Positions 46,444 to 55,736 of a DNA stretch of 64,000 bases are shown here, one piece after another. The translations under genes and the position numbers were made by a program. The DNA comes from Micromonospora sp. PLK6-60 (GTDB taxonomy: Bacteria > Actinomycetota > Actinomycetes > Mycobacteriales > Micromonosporaceae). How positions within the stretch are numbered: position 1 is the first letter of the stretch; each line of letters opens with the position of its first letter. The stretch covers positions 496,001-560,000 of the forward strand of contig NZ_JAIOAA010000003.1 of assembly GCF_019890675.1 (NCBI RefSeq). Direction: 5' to 3'. The notes under the pieces are model-generated. The model made no database searches and was not told the origin of the DNA. It worked only from the letters and a program-made list of their open reading frames with translations.

Positions 46444-47748
46444 CTACCTCGTGGTCGCATCGGATGGGTCGGGGTCTCCGCCGGGGGTGGCGGTCCGGGG
46501 ATCGGTGCGGCGCCCGCCGGCGGGCCGGGCCCGGTCGCGGGCGGCGAAGCGCAGCGCGTCGCGCCGCGAGGCCAGCGCGCGGCGGCGGCGCTGACCCCGG
46601 CTGAGCTGGCCGGGCGCCCGGCCGCCGAGCAGCCGGGCCAGCACGAACAGCAGCAGGACCAGGGCCAGCAGTACGGCCGCCGCGCCGAACCCGCGGGCGA
46701 TCATGGTCTCGTCCGGGCGCCGGATCGAGTCGAAGGTGAACAGCGGCAACGAGACCTGGTTGGCCTGCAGCGGGTTCGCGTTGGTGAACTGGGTGAAGCC
46801 GGCCGTGAGCAGCACCGGGGAGGTCTCGCCGATGCCCCGCGCGGTGCCCAGGATGATCGCGGTCATCGCTCCGGAGCGGGCGGTGGGCAGCACGACGTGC
46901 CAGATGGTCCGCCACTGGGAGGCGCCCAGCGCCAGGCTGGCCTCGCGCAGGGTGCCGGGGACCAGCCGCAGCACCACGTCCGCCGCCCGGATGATGATCG
47001 GCAGCATCATCACGCTCAGCGCCAGCGCGGCGGCCAGCCCTGACTTCATCCGGCCCAGCGCCAGGATCAGCGTCGCGTAGATGAACAGGCCGGCCACGAT
47101 GGACGGCAGCGCGGTCATCGCCTCCACGATGATCCGGACGAACCGGCTGAACGCCCCGGGCAGTTCGCTGAGGAAGACCGCGCAGAGCAGCCCGAGCGGG
47201 ATGGTGATCGCCAGCGCGATGGCGATCTGCTCCAGGGTGCCGATGACCGCGTGCCGGATGCCGCCCACCGTCAGCGGGTCCAGCGGGCCGGCCACCCGCA
47301 TGTCCTCCAGATAGAAGTTGAGGTGGCCGAGCGCGTCCCGGCCGCGATAGAGGGTGAAGCCGACCACCACCACCAGCGCCACCAGCATGGCGACCGCCAG
47401 GCTGTGCACCAGCACCCCGGCCAACCGGTCCCAGACCACCGGGCCGGCCTCGTCCAGCGAGACCAGCGCCAGGTGGAAGGCCAGGAAGAGCAGGTACGCC
47501 ACCACCACGAAGCCGAGCGCGCCGTCGAACGGGGCGAGCTGGGCGAAGAGCAGCGAGGTCGTCCCGACCGCGGCCACCGCCGCGCCGAGTACGGCGAAGA
47601 CGTCGGTGTTGCGGACCGTGGTGAGGGTCCGTCGACGTTCGCCGGTCGCGGGGCGGTCCGGGCGTACCGGGATGGTGGTGGCAGGCGGCGGCGCGGTGAC
47701 CGGCGCGACGTCCGGCTCGGCGGTCAGGGCTGCGTGTCTCGGCGTCAT
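46444..47748 (-). CDS. pstA: Phosphate-type ABC transporter permease
   Basis: A 434-residue PstA homologue. Four N-terminal helices not part of the classical core precede the usual permease domain (from ~155), where AVIGTLEQIAIALAITIPLGLLCAVFLSE and the coupling segment LREASLALGASQWRTIWHVVLPTARSG are seen. A basic, Arg-rich C-terminal tail of ~60 residues follows. Both extensions make it longer than typical PstA (about 280-300). It lies 10 bases after pstC. It forms the channel with PstC and PstB. Confidence 0.88.
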   Translation of the reverse strand: MTPRHAALTAEPDVAPVTAPPPATTIPVRPDRPATGERRRTLTTVRNTDVFAVLGAAVAAVGTTSLLFAQLAPFDGALGFVVVAYLLFLAFHLALVSLDEAGPVVWDRLAGVLVHSLAVAMLVALVVVVGFTLYRGRDALGHLNFYLEDMRVAGPLDPLTVGGIRHAVIGTLEQIAIALAITIPLGLLCAVFLSELPGAFSRFVRIIVEAMTALPSIVAGLFIYATLILALGRMKSGLAAALALSVMMLPIIIRAADVVLRLVPGTLREASLALGASQWRTIWHVVLPTARSGAMTAIILGTARGIGETSPVLLTAGFTQFTNANPLQANQVSLPLFTFDSIRRPDETMIARGFGAAAVLLALVLLLFVLARLLGGRAPGQLSRGQRRRRALASRRDALRFAARDRARPAGGRRTDPRTATPGGDPDPSDATTR

Positions 47749-47758
47749 CAGCGGTTCC

Positions 47759-48805
47759 TCAGGCGTCGCTGGCCGCGCCGGAGCGGCTGCGGTTGATGAT
47801 CAGGCCGGCGCCGAAGTTGACCAGCAGGGTCATCCCGAACAGCACCAACCCGGCGGCCATCAGGCCGGCGATGCCGATCGGGTTGGACTCGGCGTAGCGG
47901 AGGGCGATCAGGGAGGAGATCGAGCCGCCGCCACTCTGCAGGATGTGCGGCTGGATCACGAAGACGAACGAGATGACCAGATAGACGCCGATCGTCTCGC
48001 CGAGCGCTCGGCCCAGGCCGAGCATGGTGCCGCCGATCATCCCGCCCCGGCCGAACGGGAGCACCACCGAGCGGATCATGCCCCAGCGGGTCGCGCCCAG
48101 GGCGAACGCGCCCTCCCGCTCACCGACCGGGGCCTGGGAGAAGACCTCCCGCATCACCGAGGAGATGATCGGGGTGACCATCATCGCCACGATGATCCCG
48201 GCGATGAACGTGGAGCTGGTCAGCGCGCTGTTGCTGCCCAGTGGGTCGCGCGGGTCGTAGCCGTCGACCCGGAACAGCGGGAACCAGCCGAGGTAGGTGG
48301 CGAGCCAGCGGGGCAACCCCTCGCCCTGCTCACCGACCACCAGCAGGTGTGGTTGCAACAGGTAGAGGCCCCAGATCCCGTACACCACGCTGGGCACCGC
48401 GGCCATCAGGTCGACCAGGTTGACAAGCATCGGGGCGATCCGGCGCGGGGCGTACTCGGCGATGTACAGCGCGGTGCCGGTGGCCAGCGGCACCGCGATG
48501 ACGATCGCCACGGCGGCGATCAGCAGGGTGCCGATCAGCACACCGGCGACGCCGAAGTTGCCGCCGACCGGGTCCCACTCCTGCGCGGTGAGGAACCGCC
48601 AGCCCATGGTGCGCAGGGCGGGCACGGCGCGCAGGGTCAGGAAGATCCCGACCAGCAACATGATCAGCAGCACGACGATCCCGCCGAACCGGATCACGCC
48701 GCGGAAGACCAGGTCCGTCGGGGTTCGGCGCTGGCGTACCCGCCGCGGGGCGTCGGCCGGCGCACCGGCCGCCGGCGCGTCGGACGGTGTCACGACAACG
48801 GTCAT
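47759..48805 (-). CDS. pstC: Phosphate-type ABC transporter permease
   Basis: A 348-residue PstC-family permease with about six membrane helices. The coupling segment REGAFALGATRWGMIRSVVLPFGRGGMIGG, together with GNFGVAGVLIGTLLIAAVAIVIAVPL, is characteristic. The Pro/Ala-rich N-terminus (~1-30) is cytoplasmic. The ATG at 48805 overlaps the preceding stop in TGATG. It is the second gene of the cluster after a small unknown protein and is followed by pstA. Confidence 0.89.
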   Translation of the reverse strand: MTVVVTPSDAPAAGAPADAPRRVRQRRTPTDLVFRGVIRFGGIVVLLIMLLVGIFLTLRAVPALRTMGWRFLTAQEWDPVGGNFGVAGVLIGTLLIAAVAIVIAVPLATGTALYIAEYAPRRIAPMLVNLVDLMAAVPSVVYGIWGLYLLQPHLLVVGEQGEGLPRWLATYLGWFPLFRVDGYDPRDPLGSNSALTSSTFIAGIIVAMMVTPIISSVMREVFSQAPVGEREGAFALGATRWGMIRSVVLPFGRGGMIGGTMLGLGRALGETIGVYLVISFVFVIQPHILQSGGGSISSLIALRYAESNPIGIAGLMAAGLVLFGMTLLVNFGAGLIINRSRSGAASDA

Positions 48806-49311
48806 CAGCCTGCGTCTCGCTTCCGCGGGGTCAACCTGGTGGGGAGCCGGTAGGTCAGCCGCGCCGGCGGGATCAGCCGTACGACGGCCGGCTCGGCCAC
48901 CGCGCTGACCGGCTCGGCCGCGCGCCGCCGGTCCCGGCGCACGGTGCGGGTGCCGTCCGCCACCTCGGCGTGCGGCAGCGCCTCCAGGAAGCGCTCCAGG
49001 TTGTAGCTGCACTCCCGCGCCCGCAGGTACGACCGGCTGGACAGGGCGACCGGCACGTCGTCCAGCTGGACGCGCCAGACCCATTGGCCGCTGGCCGGCA
49101 CGGTGCCCTCCTGGGCCACGATCCGCGCCGCGTTGGCCTGGAGTTCGAGCACCGATTCCCGGCACTGCGCGTAGACCTCGTGGTAGGCCGTACCGCGGCC
49201 CAGCGGCCGGTTGTTCGACGAGACGAGCAGCCAACGGATGCCATCGACCAACTGCCCCTGCTGCGGCCCGGGCATCGGCGCGGCGAGAAACACGAATCGT
49301 GAATGCTGCAC
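48805..49311 (-). CDS. Unknown protein heading the pst-like cluster
   Basis: A 168-residue soluble protein with no signal peptide or membrane helix. Its central part (RWLLVSSNNRPLGRGTAYHEVYAQCRESV and WRVQLDDVPVALSSRSYLRARECSYNLERFLEALPHA) recalls small YegP/DUF1508-like folds, though I am not certain. The C-terminal ~40 residues are Arg/Pro-rich. It is the first gene of the minus-strand cluster, with pstC overlapping its stop. It could be a cytoplasmic regulator or adaptor of the transporter; nothing direct supports that. Confidence 0.65.
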   Translation of the reverse strand: MQHSRFVFLAAPMPGPQQGQLVDGIRWLLVSSNNRPLGRGTAYHEVYAQCRESVLELQANAARIVAQEGTVPASGQWVWRVQLDDVPVALSSRSYLRARECSYNLERFLEALPHAEVADGTRTVRRDRRRAAEPVSAVAEPAVVRLIPPARLTYRLPTRLTPRKRDAG

Positions 49312-49437
49312 CTGGATCCCTTCCCTGATCGTGCGCGTCCGGCGCGCACCTGCTGCCGCTTCCCCAGGACCTGACGCCGATCAGCGTCGGAGGCGTCGGT
49401 GACTCGGTGCGGCGTCATCCGCTCACGCCAGACGTGC

Positions 49438-49448
49438 AGCATGTGAAC
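49438..49448 (-). promoter_or_regulatory. Weak PHO-box-like site upstream of the pst-like cluster
   Basis: GTTCACATGCT (minus strand) resembles the Streptomyces PhoP box, 127 bases before the start at 49311; the following 11-base units (GCACGTCTGGC, GTGAGCGGATG) are weak repeats. The remaining stretch 49312-49595 has no gene or other clear feature. Confidence 0.25.
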
Positions 49449-49595
49449 AGCGGGTACCGGGGCATCCACCATTCGGATACCTCCGCTGGCCAGAGGGGGG
49501 ACCGGGGACCGCTTCGCCGGTTTCGTGGCGGTAACACGGACGCGCCGGCCGGAAGCGTCCGGTGTGGACGCCACCGGCCGGCGGTGGGGAATCGG

Positions 49596-50408
49596 TCAGC
49601 GGCGCGGGCCGCGCGGGGCACCGGGCGAACGCCGGGTGGTGAGCCAGGTGGCGCCGACCAGGGCCAGCGCGCCGAGCACCGCGACGATCCACCAGACGTT
49701 GGCCAGCGAGGCGACCCCCACCCCGCTGTTGCCGGCCAGCCGCGGCGCCGCCGCGCTGGGCTCCGGCCCGGCCGCGGCGGCCGCGGCGGGGACGCTCGGG
49801 CCGCCCGTGGCCCCCACCCCGCTGGCGGTCGGCCCGGGGCCGGTGGTGGCCGGCGCCGGACCGACGGGCGGCGCGCCCGCCGCTCCGGTGGAGCCGGGTA
49901 CGACCAGCGGGCCGTTGGTGGAGCGTGCCGTCGCGGCCGGCGCCCCGGCGGGACGACCGGCCCGCCACTGGCGGCCGGAGACGGTGATCGGGGTGACGAA
50001 CCGGTCGGGATGCACCCCCTGGGTATCGCTGACGCACTCGACGACGACCCACCACTCGCCGTCGACCGGCGCGCCGCCCAGGGCAATCGCGAACGACCGG
50101 TTGGGCCGGGCGGTGACCGGTTGGCGGTCGTATCCGCCGCCGACCAGCGGCCGAGCCAGGTTGCTGTACGGCCCGCCCGGCGGCCCGACCCGCAGCTGTG
50201 CGTTACGGCCGAAGCCGCGTGGGCAGGGCGCCGAGGCGGTGGCGGCGGCGAACACGGGCGTGGCGTCCACGGTGCCGGTGGTGGCCGAGAGCCGTACCCC
50301 GCCGAGCGGGGCGGCCTGCGCCGGGGTGGCCAGGACGGCACCGGCCGCCGGGCCCAGCGCGGCCAGGCTCAGCACGGTCAACAGATGGGCAGCGAGTTTT
50401 CGGAGCAC
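49596..50408 (-). CDS. Membrane-anchored protein with the shared module
   Basis: A 270-residue exported protein: signal peptide (~1-32, ending PAQAA), then the same ~115-residue module as the products at 35248 and 38513 (CPRGFGRNAQLRVGPP, NRSF, WWVVVECVSDTQG), an Ala/Pro/Gly linker, and a C-terminal membrane helix (about 237-255) with a short basic tail. It has no LPxTG. The GTG at 50408 has a weak ribosome site. It is the minimal form of the module: one domain on one anchor. Function unknown. Confidence 0.72.
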   Translation of the reverse strand: MLRKLAAHLLTVLSLAALGPAAGAVLATPAQAAPLGGVRLSATTGTVDATPVFAAATASAPCPRGFGRNAQLRVGPPGGPYSNLARPLVGGGYDRQPVTARPNRSFAIALGGAPVDGEWWVVVECVSDTQGVHPDRFVTPITVSGRQWRAGRPAGAPAATARSTNGPLVVPGSTGAAGAPPVGPAPATTGPGPTASGVGATGGPSVPAAAAAAGPEPSAAAPRLAGNSGVGVASLANVWWIVAVLGALALVGATWLTTRRSPGAPRGPRR

Positions 50409-50499
50409 ACGGACGGTCTATGCCGGCCGCCGGACCATCCGGACACCATCAGTCACGCGCCGGACGGCCGGCAGGTGAACAGGGGTTGACCGGGCCCGC

Positions 50500-51669
50500 T
50501 CAGGCCCAGACCTGCTGCGGCTCGGCCCGCCGCTGCGCCAGCGTCGGCGCCGCGTCGTATTCCCGGACGGTCTCGTAGCGGGTGTTCCGCTCGACCGGGC
50601 GGAAGCCGGCGTCCCAGATCAGGTGCAGCAGGTCGTCCCGGTGCATGGTGTTCGGCGTGCCGTACGAGTCGGCGTCGTGGGTGATCTTGTATTCCACGAC
50701 GGAGCCGTCCAGGTCGTCCACCCCGAAGTTCAGCGAGAGCTGGGCCACCGAGAGGCCGTGCATCACCCAGAAGCACTTCACGTGCGGCACGTTGTCGAAG
50801 AGCAGCCGGGAGACCGCGAAGGTCTTGAGCGACTCGGCCGGCGAGGCCATCGTGGTGCGGGCCTGGATCCGGTTACGGACCTTGCCGTCCGCCGAGTCGA
50901 CGAAGTCGTGCTGGTAGCGCAGCGGGATGAAGACCTGAAAGCCGCCCGTCTCGTCCTGCAACTCGCGCAGCCGCAGCACGTGGTCGACCCGGTGCCGGGG
51001 CTCCTCGATGTGGCCGTAGAGCATGGTCGACGGGGTCTTCATGCCCTTCGAGTGGGCCAGCCGGTGGATCCGCGACCAGTCCTCCCAGTGGCAGGCGTGG
51101 TCGACGATGTGCTGCCGGACCTCCCAGTCGAAGATCTCCGCGCCGCCGCCGGTCAGCGACTCCAGGCCGGCGTCCATCAGCTCGTCGAGGATCTCGTCGG
51201 CGCTCAGCCCGCTGATCTTCTCGAACCACTGCACCTCGGTCGCGGTGAACGCCTTCAGGTTGACCTTCGGCAGCGCGGCCTTCAGCTCGCGCAGCACCTT
51301 GGGGTAGTAGCGCCAGGGCAGCGTCGGGTGCAGGCCGTTGACGATGTGCAGCTCGGTGAGCTGCTCGTCCTCCATCTCCTTGGCCTTGCGGACCGCCTCG
51401 TCGATGCGCATCGTGTAGGCGTCCTTCTCGCCCGGCTTGCGCTGGAACGAGCAGTACGCGCACGACGCGGAGCAGACGTTTGTCAGGTTGAGGTGCCGGT
51501 TGACGTTGAACATCACCCGGTCACCGTTCAGCTCGGTGCGCCGGTGGTGGGCCAGCCGCCCGAGCCAGGAGAGGTCGTCGCTCTCGTAGAGGGCGACCCC
51601 GTCCTCCCGGGTCAGCCGCTCCCCGGCGTACACCTTCGCTTCGAGCTCGCGCTTGAGTCCGGCGTCCAT
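50500..51669 (-). CDS. mqnE: Aminofutalosine synthase
   Basis: MqnE is a radical-SAM enzyme that joins 3-enolpyruvyl-benzoate to SAM, giving 6-amino-6-deoxyfutalosine. The [4Fe-4S] ligands C66, C70 and C73 lie in NLTNVCSASCAYCSF. LHIVNGLHPTLPWRYYPKVLREL and LTGGGAEIFDWEVR are typical for MqnE, and separate it from MqnC. The ATG at 51669 gives 389 residues; an upstream ATG adds seven. It stands alone between the surface cluster and the NlpC/P60 gene. A GC-rich inverted repeat (about 50419-50473) follows its stop. Confidence 0.93.
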   Translation of the reverse strand: MDAGLKRELEAKVYAGERLTREDGVALYESDDLSWLGRLAHHRRTELNGDRVMFNVNRHLNLTNVCSASCAYCSFQRKPGEKDAYTMRIDEAVRKAKEMEDEQLTELHIVNGLHPTLPWRYYPKVLRELKAALPKVNLKAFTATEVQWFEKISGLSADEILDELMDAGLESLTGGGAEIFDWEVRQHIVDHACHWEDWSRIHRLAHSKGMKTPSTMLYGHIEEPRHRVDHVLRLRELQDETGGFQVFIPLRYQHDFVDSADGKVRNRIQARTTMASPAESLKTFAVSRLLFDNVPHVKCFWVMHGLSVAQLSLNFGVDDLDGSVVEYKITHDADSYGTPNTMHRDDLLHLIWDAGFRPVERNTRYETVREYDAAPTLAQRRAEPQQVWA

Positions 51670-51904
51670 CGAAAGCCACGTCCCTTCCACCTGCGGTCCC
51701 GGTCGAGCCTACGTCGGATCCCCGACGGACCGGCGGGCCGGGCGCGGGCAGCGACCTGGCTCACCCGTTCTTCAGCCCACCGTCACCCTCCGCACATCGA
51801 CATCTTTGCCCTGGTGAGGTAAGACATGGTGGGGGACGACACACACTGACAGCTCCCGACCACCGCGCCCGGCTGCGCGGCGGCGGGGCCGGGCGGGGAG
51901 CGGA

Positions 51905-53584
51905 ATGAGCGACAGCGGGCGCAGGGCACGGCAACGACGCAGGAGCCCGGTGATCTCGCCGATACTGCGCCCGCGCCTGTGGGCGGCGCTGCTCGGCGCG
52001 GTCGTCGCCGCGGCGATCGCCAGCCCCGCGTACGCGGAGCCGCCGCTGCCGGACACCGTGCCCGACACCGGGTCCCGCCCGCTGGTCACCGGCTCGCTGT
52101 TCCTGCCCGGCACCGGCGCACCGGTGCCGCCGGCCACCGACCGGCCGGCCGTGCCGACCACCACCAGCCCCACCGACGGCCCGCTGATGGCCCTGATCAA
52201 CGCGGTCGACGCCCAGGTCGGGCAGCTCGGCGACGAGCTGCTCACCCTGCGCCAGCAGCGCGCCGAGACGGCCACCCAGCTCGCCACCGCCGAGCGTGAC
52301 CTCACCGCCGCGCGGGCGGCGCTGGCCCAGGCCCAGGAGCAGGCGGACCGCAGTGCCGCCAGCGCGTTCAAGGCCGCCGCCGCGCTGCCGCCCGGCGACT
52401 TCGCCCGCAACCTCGAGGAGCTCAGCCAGCTCCAGCGGATCAACCAGGGTCAGCGGGGAGAGCCGTCGAAGACCCGGGTGACCGGCGACCTGACCCGGGC
52501 CCGGGCCGCCGAGGAGGTGGCCAACCAGGCGTACCAGGCCGCGCAGGCGCGGGACCGGGACATCGCGGCGCGGTTCGCCGGCACCCAGCAGTCGCTGCGC
52601 AGCCAGGAGACCCGGCTGGTCACGCTGCGCCGGGACAACGCGCTCCAGCTGAACCGGATCGAGCAGCAGCAGGAGGCCGTCGACCAGCGGATCGGGTCGG
52701 GCTACCTGACCGGCCCGAACGGGGTCGGCCGCAACGCGGTCGGGATGACCGCCCACCCGCAGGCGCTGGCCGCCGTCCGCTACGCGCTCGCCCAGCTCGG
52801 CGACCCGTACGTCTGGGCGGCGGAGGGGCCGGACACGTTCGACTGCTCCGGGCTGGTCTGGGCCGCGTACCGCTCGGCGGGCTACTACGGCCTGCCCCGG
52901 GTCGCCCGCGACCAGTACTACGCCACCCGGACCCGCACCGTCGACCCGTCCGCCCTGCTCCCCGGTGACCTGCTCTTCTTCGCCTCGGGCAGCAGCTGGA
53001 CGACCATCCACCACATGGCGATGTACATCGGCGGCGGCAAGATGGTCGAGGCGCCCCGGACGGGCGACGTCGTCAAGATCTCGACGGTCCGCTGGTCCCG
53101 CCTCTACGCCGCCACCCGGGTGGTCGGCGCCGTCCCCGGACCGGCCGCCCCCACCACGATCCCGCAGCCGGTGCCCACCGGCGGAGCCGCGCCCACGCCG
53201 ACACCGACGCCGAGCGCCTCGCCGAAGCCGGGCGGCACCACCAGCCCGACTCCGAAGCCGACCGGCGGCACCACGCCGAGGCCGACGCCCACCAAGTCGG
53301 CCACGCCGAGCCCGAGCGGTACGCCGACCACGCCACCCACCACCACCCCGCCGCCCACCACGACGCCCCCGACCACCACACCGCCGCCCACCACGTCCGC
53401 GCCCGAACCCACCGAAACCACCGCCCCCACCGAGCCGGCGACGACCAGCGACGCGCCCAACCCGGACGGCGGCAGCGCCGACCCCGAGGGCAGCACTTCG
53501 GCGGACGCGTCCACCAGCTCGTCCGCGGACGCCTCCACCAGCTCTTCCGCCAGCACGTCGACCAGCAGCAGCCCCGGCAACTGA
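51905..53584 (+). CDS. Secreted NlpC/P60 peptidoglycan endopeptidase
   Basis: A 559-residue RipA/NlpC-P60-type hydrolase. A signal segment (~25-44, ending SPAYA) precedes a coiled-coil region (about 95-270, with LTLRQQRAETATQLATAERDL). The catalytic domain follows: Cys314 in TFDCSGLVW and His370 in IHHMAMYIGG. The C-terminal ~135 residues are a Pro/Thr/Ser-rich tail. The enzyme cuts stem peptides during cell-wall turnover. The coiled coil probably holds it inactive or recruits a partner, as in RipA-type proteins. Upstream, 51670-51904 contains no recognisable c-di-AMP riboswitch. Confidence 0.86.
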   Translation: MSDSGRRARQRRRSPVISPILRPRLWAALLGAVVAAAIASPAYAEPPLPDTVPDTGSRPLVTGSLFLPGTGAPVPPATDRPAVPTTTSPTDGPLMALINAVDAQVGQLGDELLTLRQQRAETATQLATAERDLTAARAALAQAQEQADRSAASAFKAAAALPPGDFARNLEELSQLQRINQGQRGEPSKTRVTGDLTRARAAEEVANQAYQAAQARDRDIAARFAGTQQSLRSQETRLVTLRRDNALQLNRIEQQQEAVDQRIGSGYLTGPNGVGRNAVGMTAHPQALAAVRYALAQLGDPYVWAAEGPDTFDCSGLVWAAYRSAGYYGLPRVARDQYYATRTRTVDPSALLPGDLLFFASGSSWTTIHHMAMYIGGGKMVEAPRTGDVVKISTVRWSRLYAATRVVGAVPGPAAPTTIPQPVPTGGAAPTPTPTPSASPKPGGTTSPTPKPTGGTTPRPTPTKSATPSPSGTPTTPPTTTPPPTTTPPTTTPPPTTSAPEPTETTAPTEPATTSDAPNPDGGSADPEGSTSADASTSSSADASTSSSASTSTSSSPGN

Positions 53585-53697
53585 CCGCAACCGTCCGCTC
53601 CGACTGTGCGGTCGGGCCGGAATGTGGCACGGTGACAATCAGGCACTCGCGGATCGGCATCCCCGGTCCCGAGCGGGCGTGGGCGCGGAGGTCGAGC

Positions 53698-55731
53698 ATG
53701 GGTGAGCAACAGGTTCCGGGCGGGACTCCGCCGCCCGTACCGGCCGGGGCGGGCGCGACCCGTGCCACGGGCGAGGATCCGTCCGTCGTGGAGCCCGGCA
53801 GCCCGGCTACGGACGAGGCCGCCGCCCGTCCGGTGAGTGCCGTTCCGGTCAGCGCCACGCCGATCAGCGGCGGTGCGGCGGGTGCGCCGGCCCGGGGCCG
53901 GGTCACCGTGGCCACCGCCGCGGCGCCGGTCGAGGGCGACGCCGTGCCGAGCGGGCGGGCGACCGCCACCACGTACCGGGCCGGCACGCCGGCAGCCGCG
54001 CCGTCCGGGGCGCCCCCGCTGGACCGGCGCCGACCCGGCGCCTCGGTGGCGACGGCCGGCAGCTGGTCCGCCTTCGAGAAGGCCGGGCCGCCCTCGTCAG
54101 CCCCGCCGGCGAGCAGCACGGGCCCCGGGCCCGCCAACGCCGCGCCCGCCACCCCGGCACCCGCGCCCGCGCCCCGGGCGGTCGCGCCGAGTCAGTCTGC
54201 CGCCGCACCCGAGTCGGGCATCGCACCCGAGGCGAGCGCCGCACTTGAGCCGCCCGCCGCATCCGTGGCGACCACCGCCCCGAAACCGAACGCAGCCACG
54301 ACACCGGACACCACCTCGGAGCCGGACGCGGCCCCGAAACCGAACGCCGCCTCGGAACCGAATGCTGCCTCGGAACCGAATGCTGCCTCGGAACCGAATG
54401 CTGCCTCGGAACCGAATGCTGCCTCGGAACCGAATGCTGCCTCGGAACCGAATGCTGCCTCGAAACCGAACCCGGTCTTGGAACCGAAGGCCGCCGCGCA
54501 ACCGGACGCCCTGCCGGGATCGACCGCCGCTTCGGAGCCGGCCGCCGTATCGGAGCCGGCCGCCGCGCACCTGCCGGAGCAGCGGCGGCTCCCCGCCGCC
54601 GGTGGCGCGGCCCGGGCCACCGCCTCGGTTCCCGGCCTCAACCGGGTCGCCGCCACCGAGGCCGCGCCGGCCGCCGCGCACGGCGGCCAGGCCACCGTCT
54701 ACCGGTCGGGCCCGGTGAACCCCGAACCGCCGGAGCCCGCCCAGCCGCCCGAGCCGGCCCAGCCGCCGACGCCGCCCACCCCGGAGCCGGAACCCGCGCC
54801 CAGCCCGGTGCCGGGGCCGGAACCAGCGCCCACGCCCGTGCCCGGGCCGGAACCCGCACCCACGCCCGCGCCGACGCCCGTGCCGCCTCCGGTGCCGGTT
54901 CCCGCCCCGCCCCGCCCTGGACCCACGCCGCCCGGTCCGATCCCCCCGGTGCCCGGCCCTCCGGTGCCGCCGCCGGGGCCGCCGATCCCCGGACCGCCGG
55001 GTCCGCCCGGGCCGATGCCGGCACCGCCGTTCCCGCCGCCGCCCGCGATGGCCGCACCCCGGGGTACCGCCTCCGTGCCGGCCCCACCCGCCGCCGCACG
55101 CCCGGCCCCGCCCGCCGTCGCACGCCCGGCTCCGCCGGCGGCACGGGCCGCCGCACGCCCGGCTCCGCCGGCGGCACGGGCCGCCGCACCACCAGCACCA
55201 CCGGCCGTCGCACCCCCAGCGCCGTCGGCACCCCCAGCGCCGTCGGCACCCCCAGCGCCGGCCGCCCCGCCGGTGGTGCCGGCTCCGGCGCTGCCCGCCT
55301 GGCCGCCGCCGACCAAGCCGGCCGACCGCCGGGCGGAGCCGGCCAGCCGGTCCGACCGGCCGGCCGGACCCGCCGGGGCTGCCGGGGCTGCCGGCGGACC
55401 GGCGTGGTCCCCGGCCGCCGCCGCGCCCACCGGTCGGGCCTACCGCGGCGGTCCGGACCTGGCCACCACGGGGTACGGGGGCACCGAGGGGCCGGGATTC
55501 GCGACGGTCTCCTTCCCGGCCGGCAACCCGGTGGAGAACTCCGGGTCGCTGACCGGGCACATCCTGGCCCAGGGCTGGGCCGAGGAGCCGACGACCACCC
55601 GCTCCCGGACGGTACGGGTGGTCGTCGTGCTGGCCGCCGCGCTGGCCCTGCTGGTGGCGATCAGCGTGCTCGTGATCGTGCTCGCCAACGACGCGCTGGA
55701 CGGGCTGTTCGGCAACCTGCTCTCCGGCTGA
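53698..55731 (+). CDS. Pro/Ala-rich repetitive single-pass membrane protein
   Basis: A 677-residue protein, mostly low-complexity Ala/Pro/Glu. Near the centre lie six exact copies of an 18-bp unit encoding ASEPNA, followed by PAPxP and PPAARAA repeats. A short conserved-looking segment (GYGGTEGPGFATVSFPAGNPVENSGSLTGHILAQGW) precedes a single C-terminal membrane helix (about 640-665). The long part should be cytoplasmic if the N-terminus is inside; no signal peptide is seen. ATG at 53698 with GGAGG upstream. Function unknown. Confidence 0.65.
   Translation: MGEQQVPGGTPPPVPAGAGATRATGEDPSVVEPGSPATDEAAARPVSAVPVSATPISGGAAGAPARGRVTVATAAAPVEGDAVPSGRATATTYRAGTPAAAPSGAPPLDRRRPGASVATAGSWSAFEKAGPPSSAPPASSTGPGPANAAPATPAPAPAPRAVAPSQSAAAPESGIAPEASAALEPPAASVATTAPKPNAATTPDTTSEPDAAPKPNAASEPNAASEPNAASEPNAASEPNAASEPNAASEPNAASKPNPVLEPKAAAQPDALPGSTAASEPAAVSEPAAAHLPEQRRLPAAGGAARATASVPGLNRVAATEAAPAAAHGGQATVYRSGPVNPEPPEPAQPPEPAQPPTPPTPEPEPAPSPVPGPEPAPTPVPGPEPAPTPAPTPVPPPVPVPAPPRPGPTPPGPIPPVPGPPVPPPGPPIPGPPGPPGPMPAPPFPPPPAMAAPRGTASVPAPPAAARPAPPAVARPAPPAARAAARPAPPAARAAAPPAPPAVAPPAPSAPPAPSAPPAPAAPPVVPAPALPAWPPPTKPADRRAEPASRSDRPAGPAGAAGAAGGPAWSPAAAAPTGRAYRGGPDLATTGYGGTEGPGFATVSFPAGNPVENSGSLTGHILAQGWAEEPTTTRSRTVRVVVVLAAALALLVAISVLVIVLANDALDGLFGNLLSG
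54349..54456 (+). repeat. Six exact 18-bp tandem repeats inside a coding region
   Basis: Unit GCCTCGGAACCGAATGCT occurs six times without change, with degenerate copies on either side (to 54474 on the right). It stays in frame and encodes ASEPNA. The exact identity implies recent expansion or gene conversion. Confidence 0.9.
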
Positions 55732-55736
55732 CCCGT

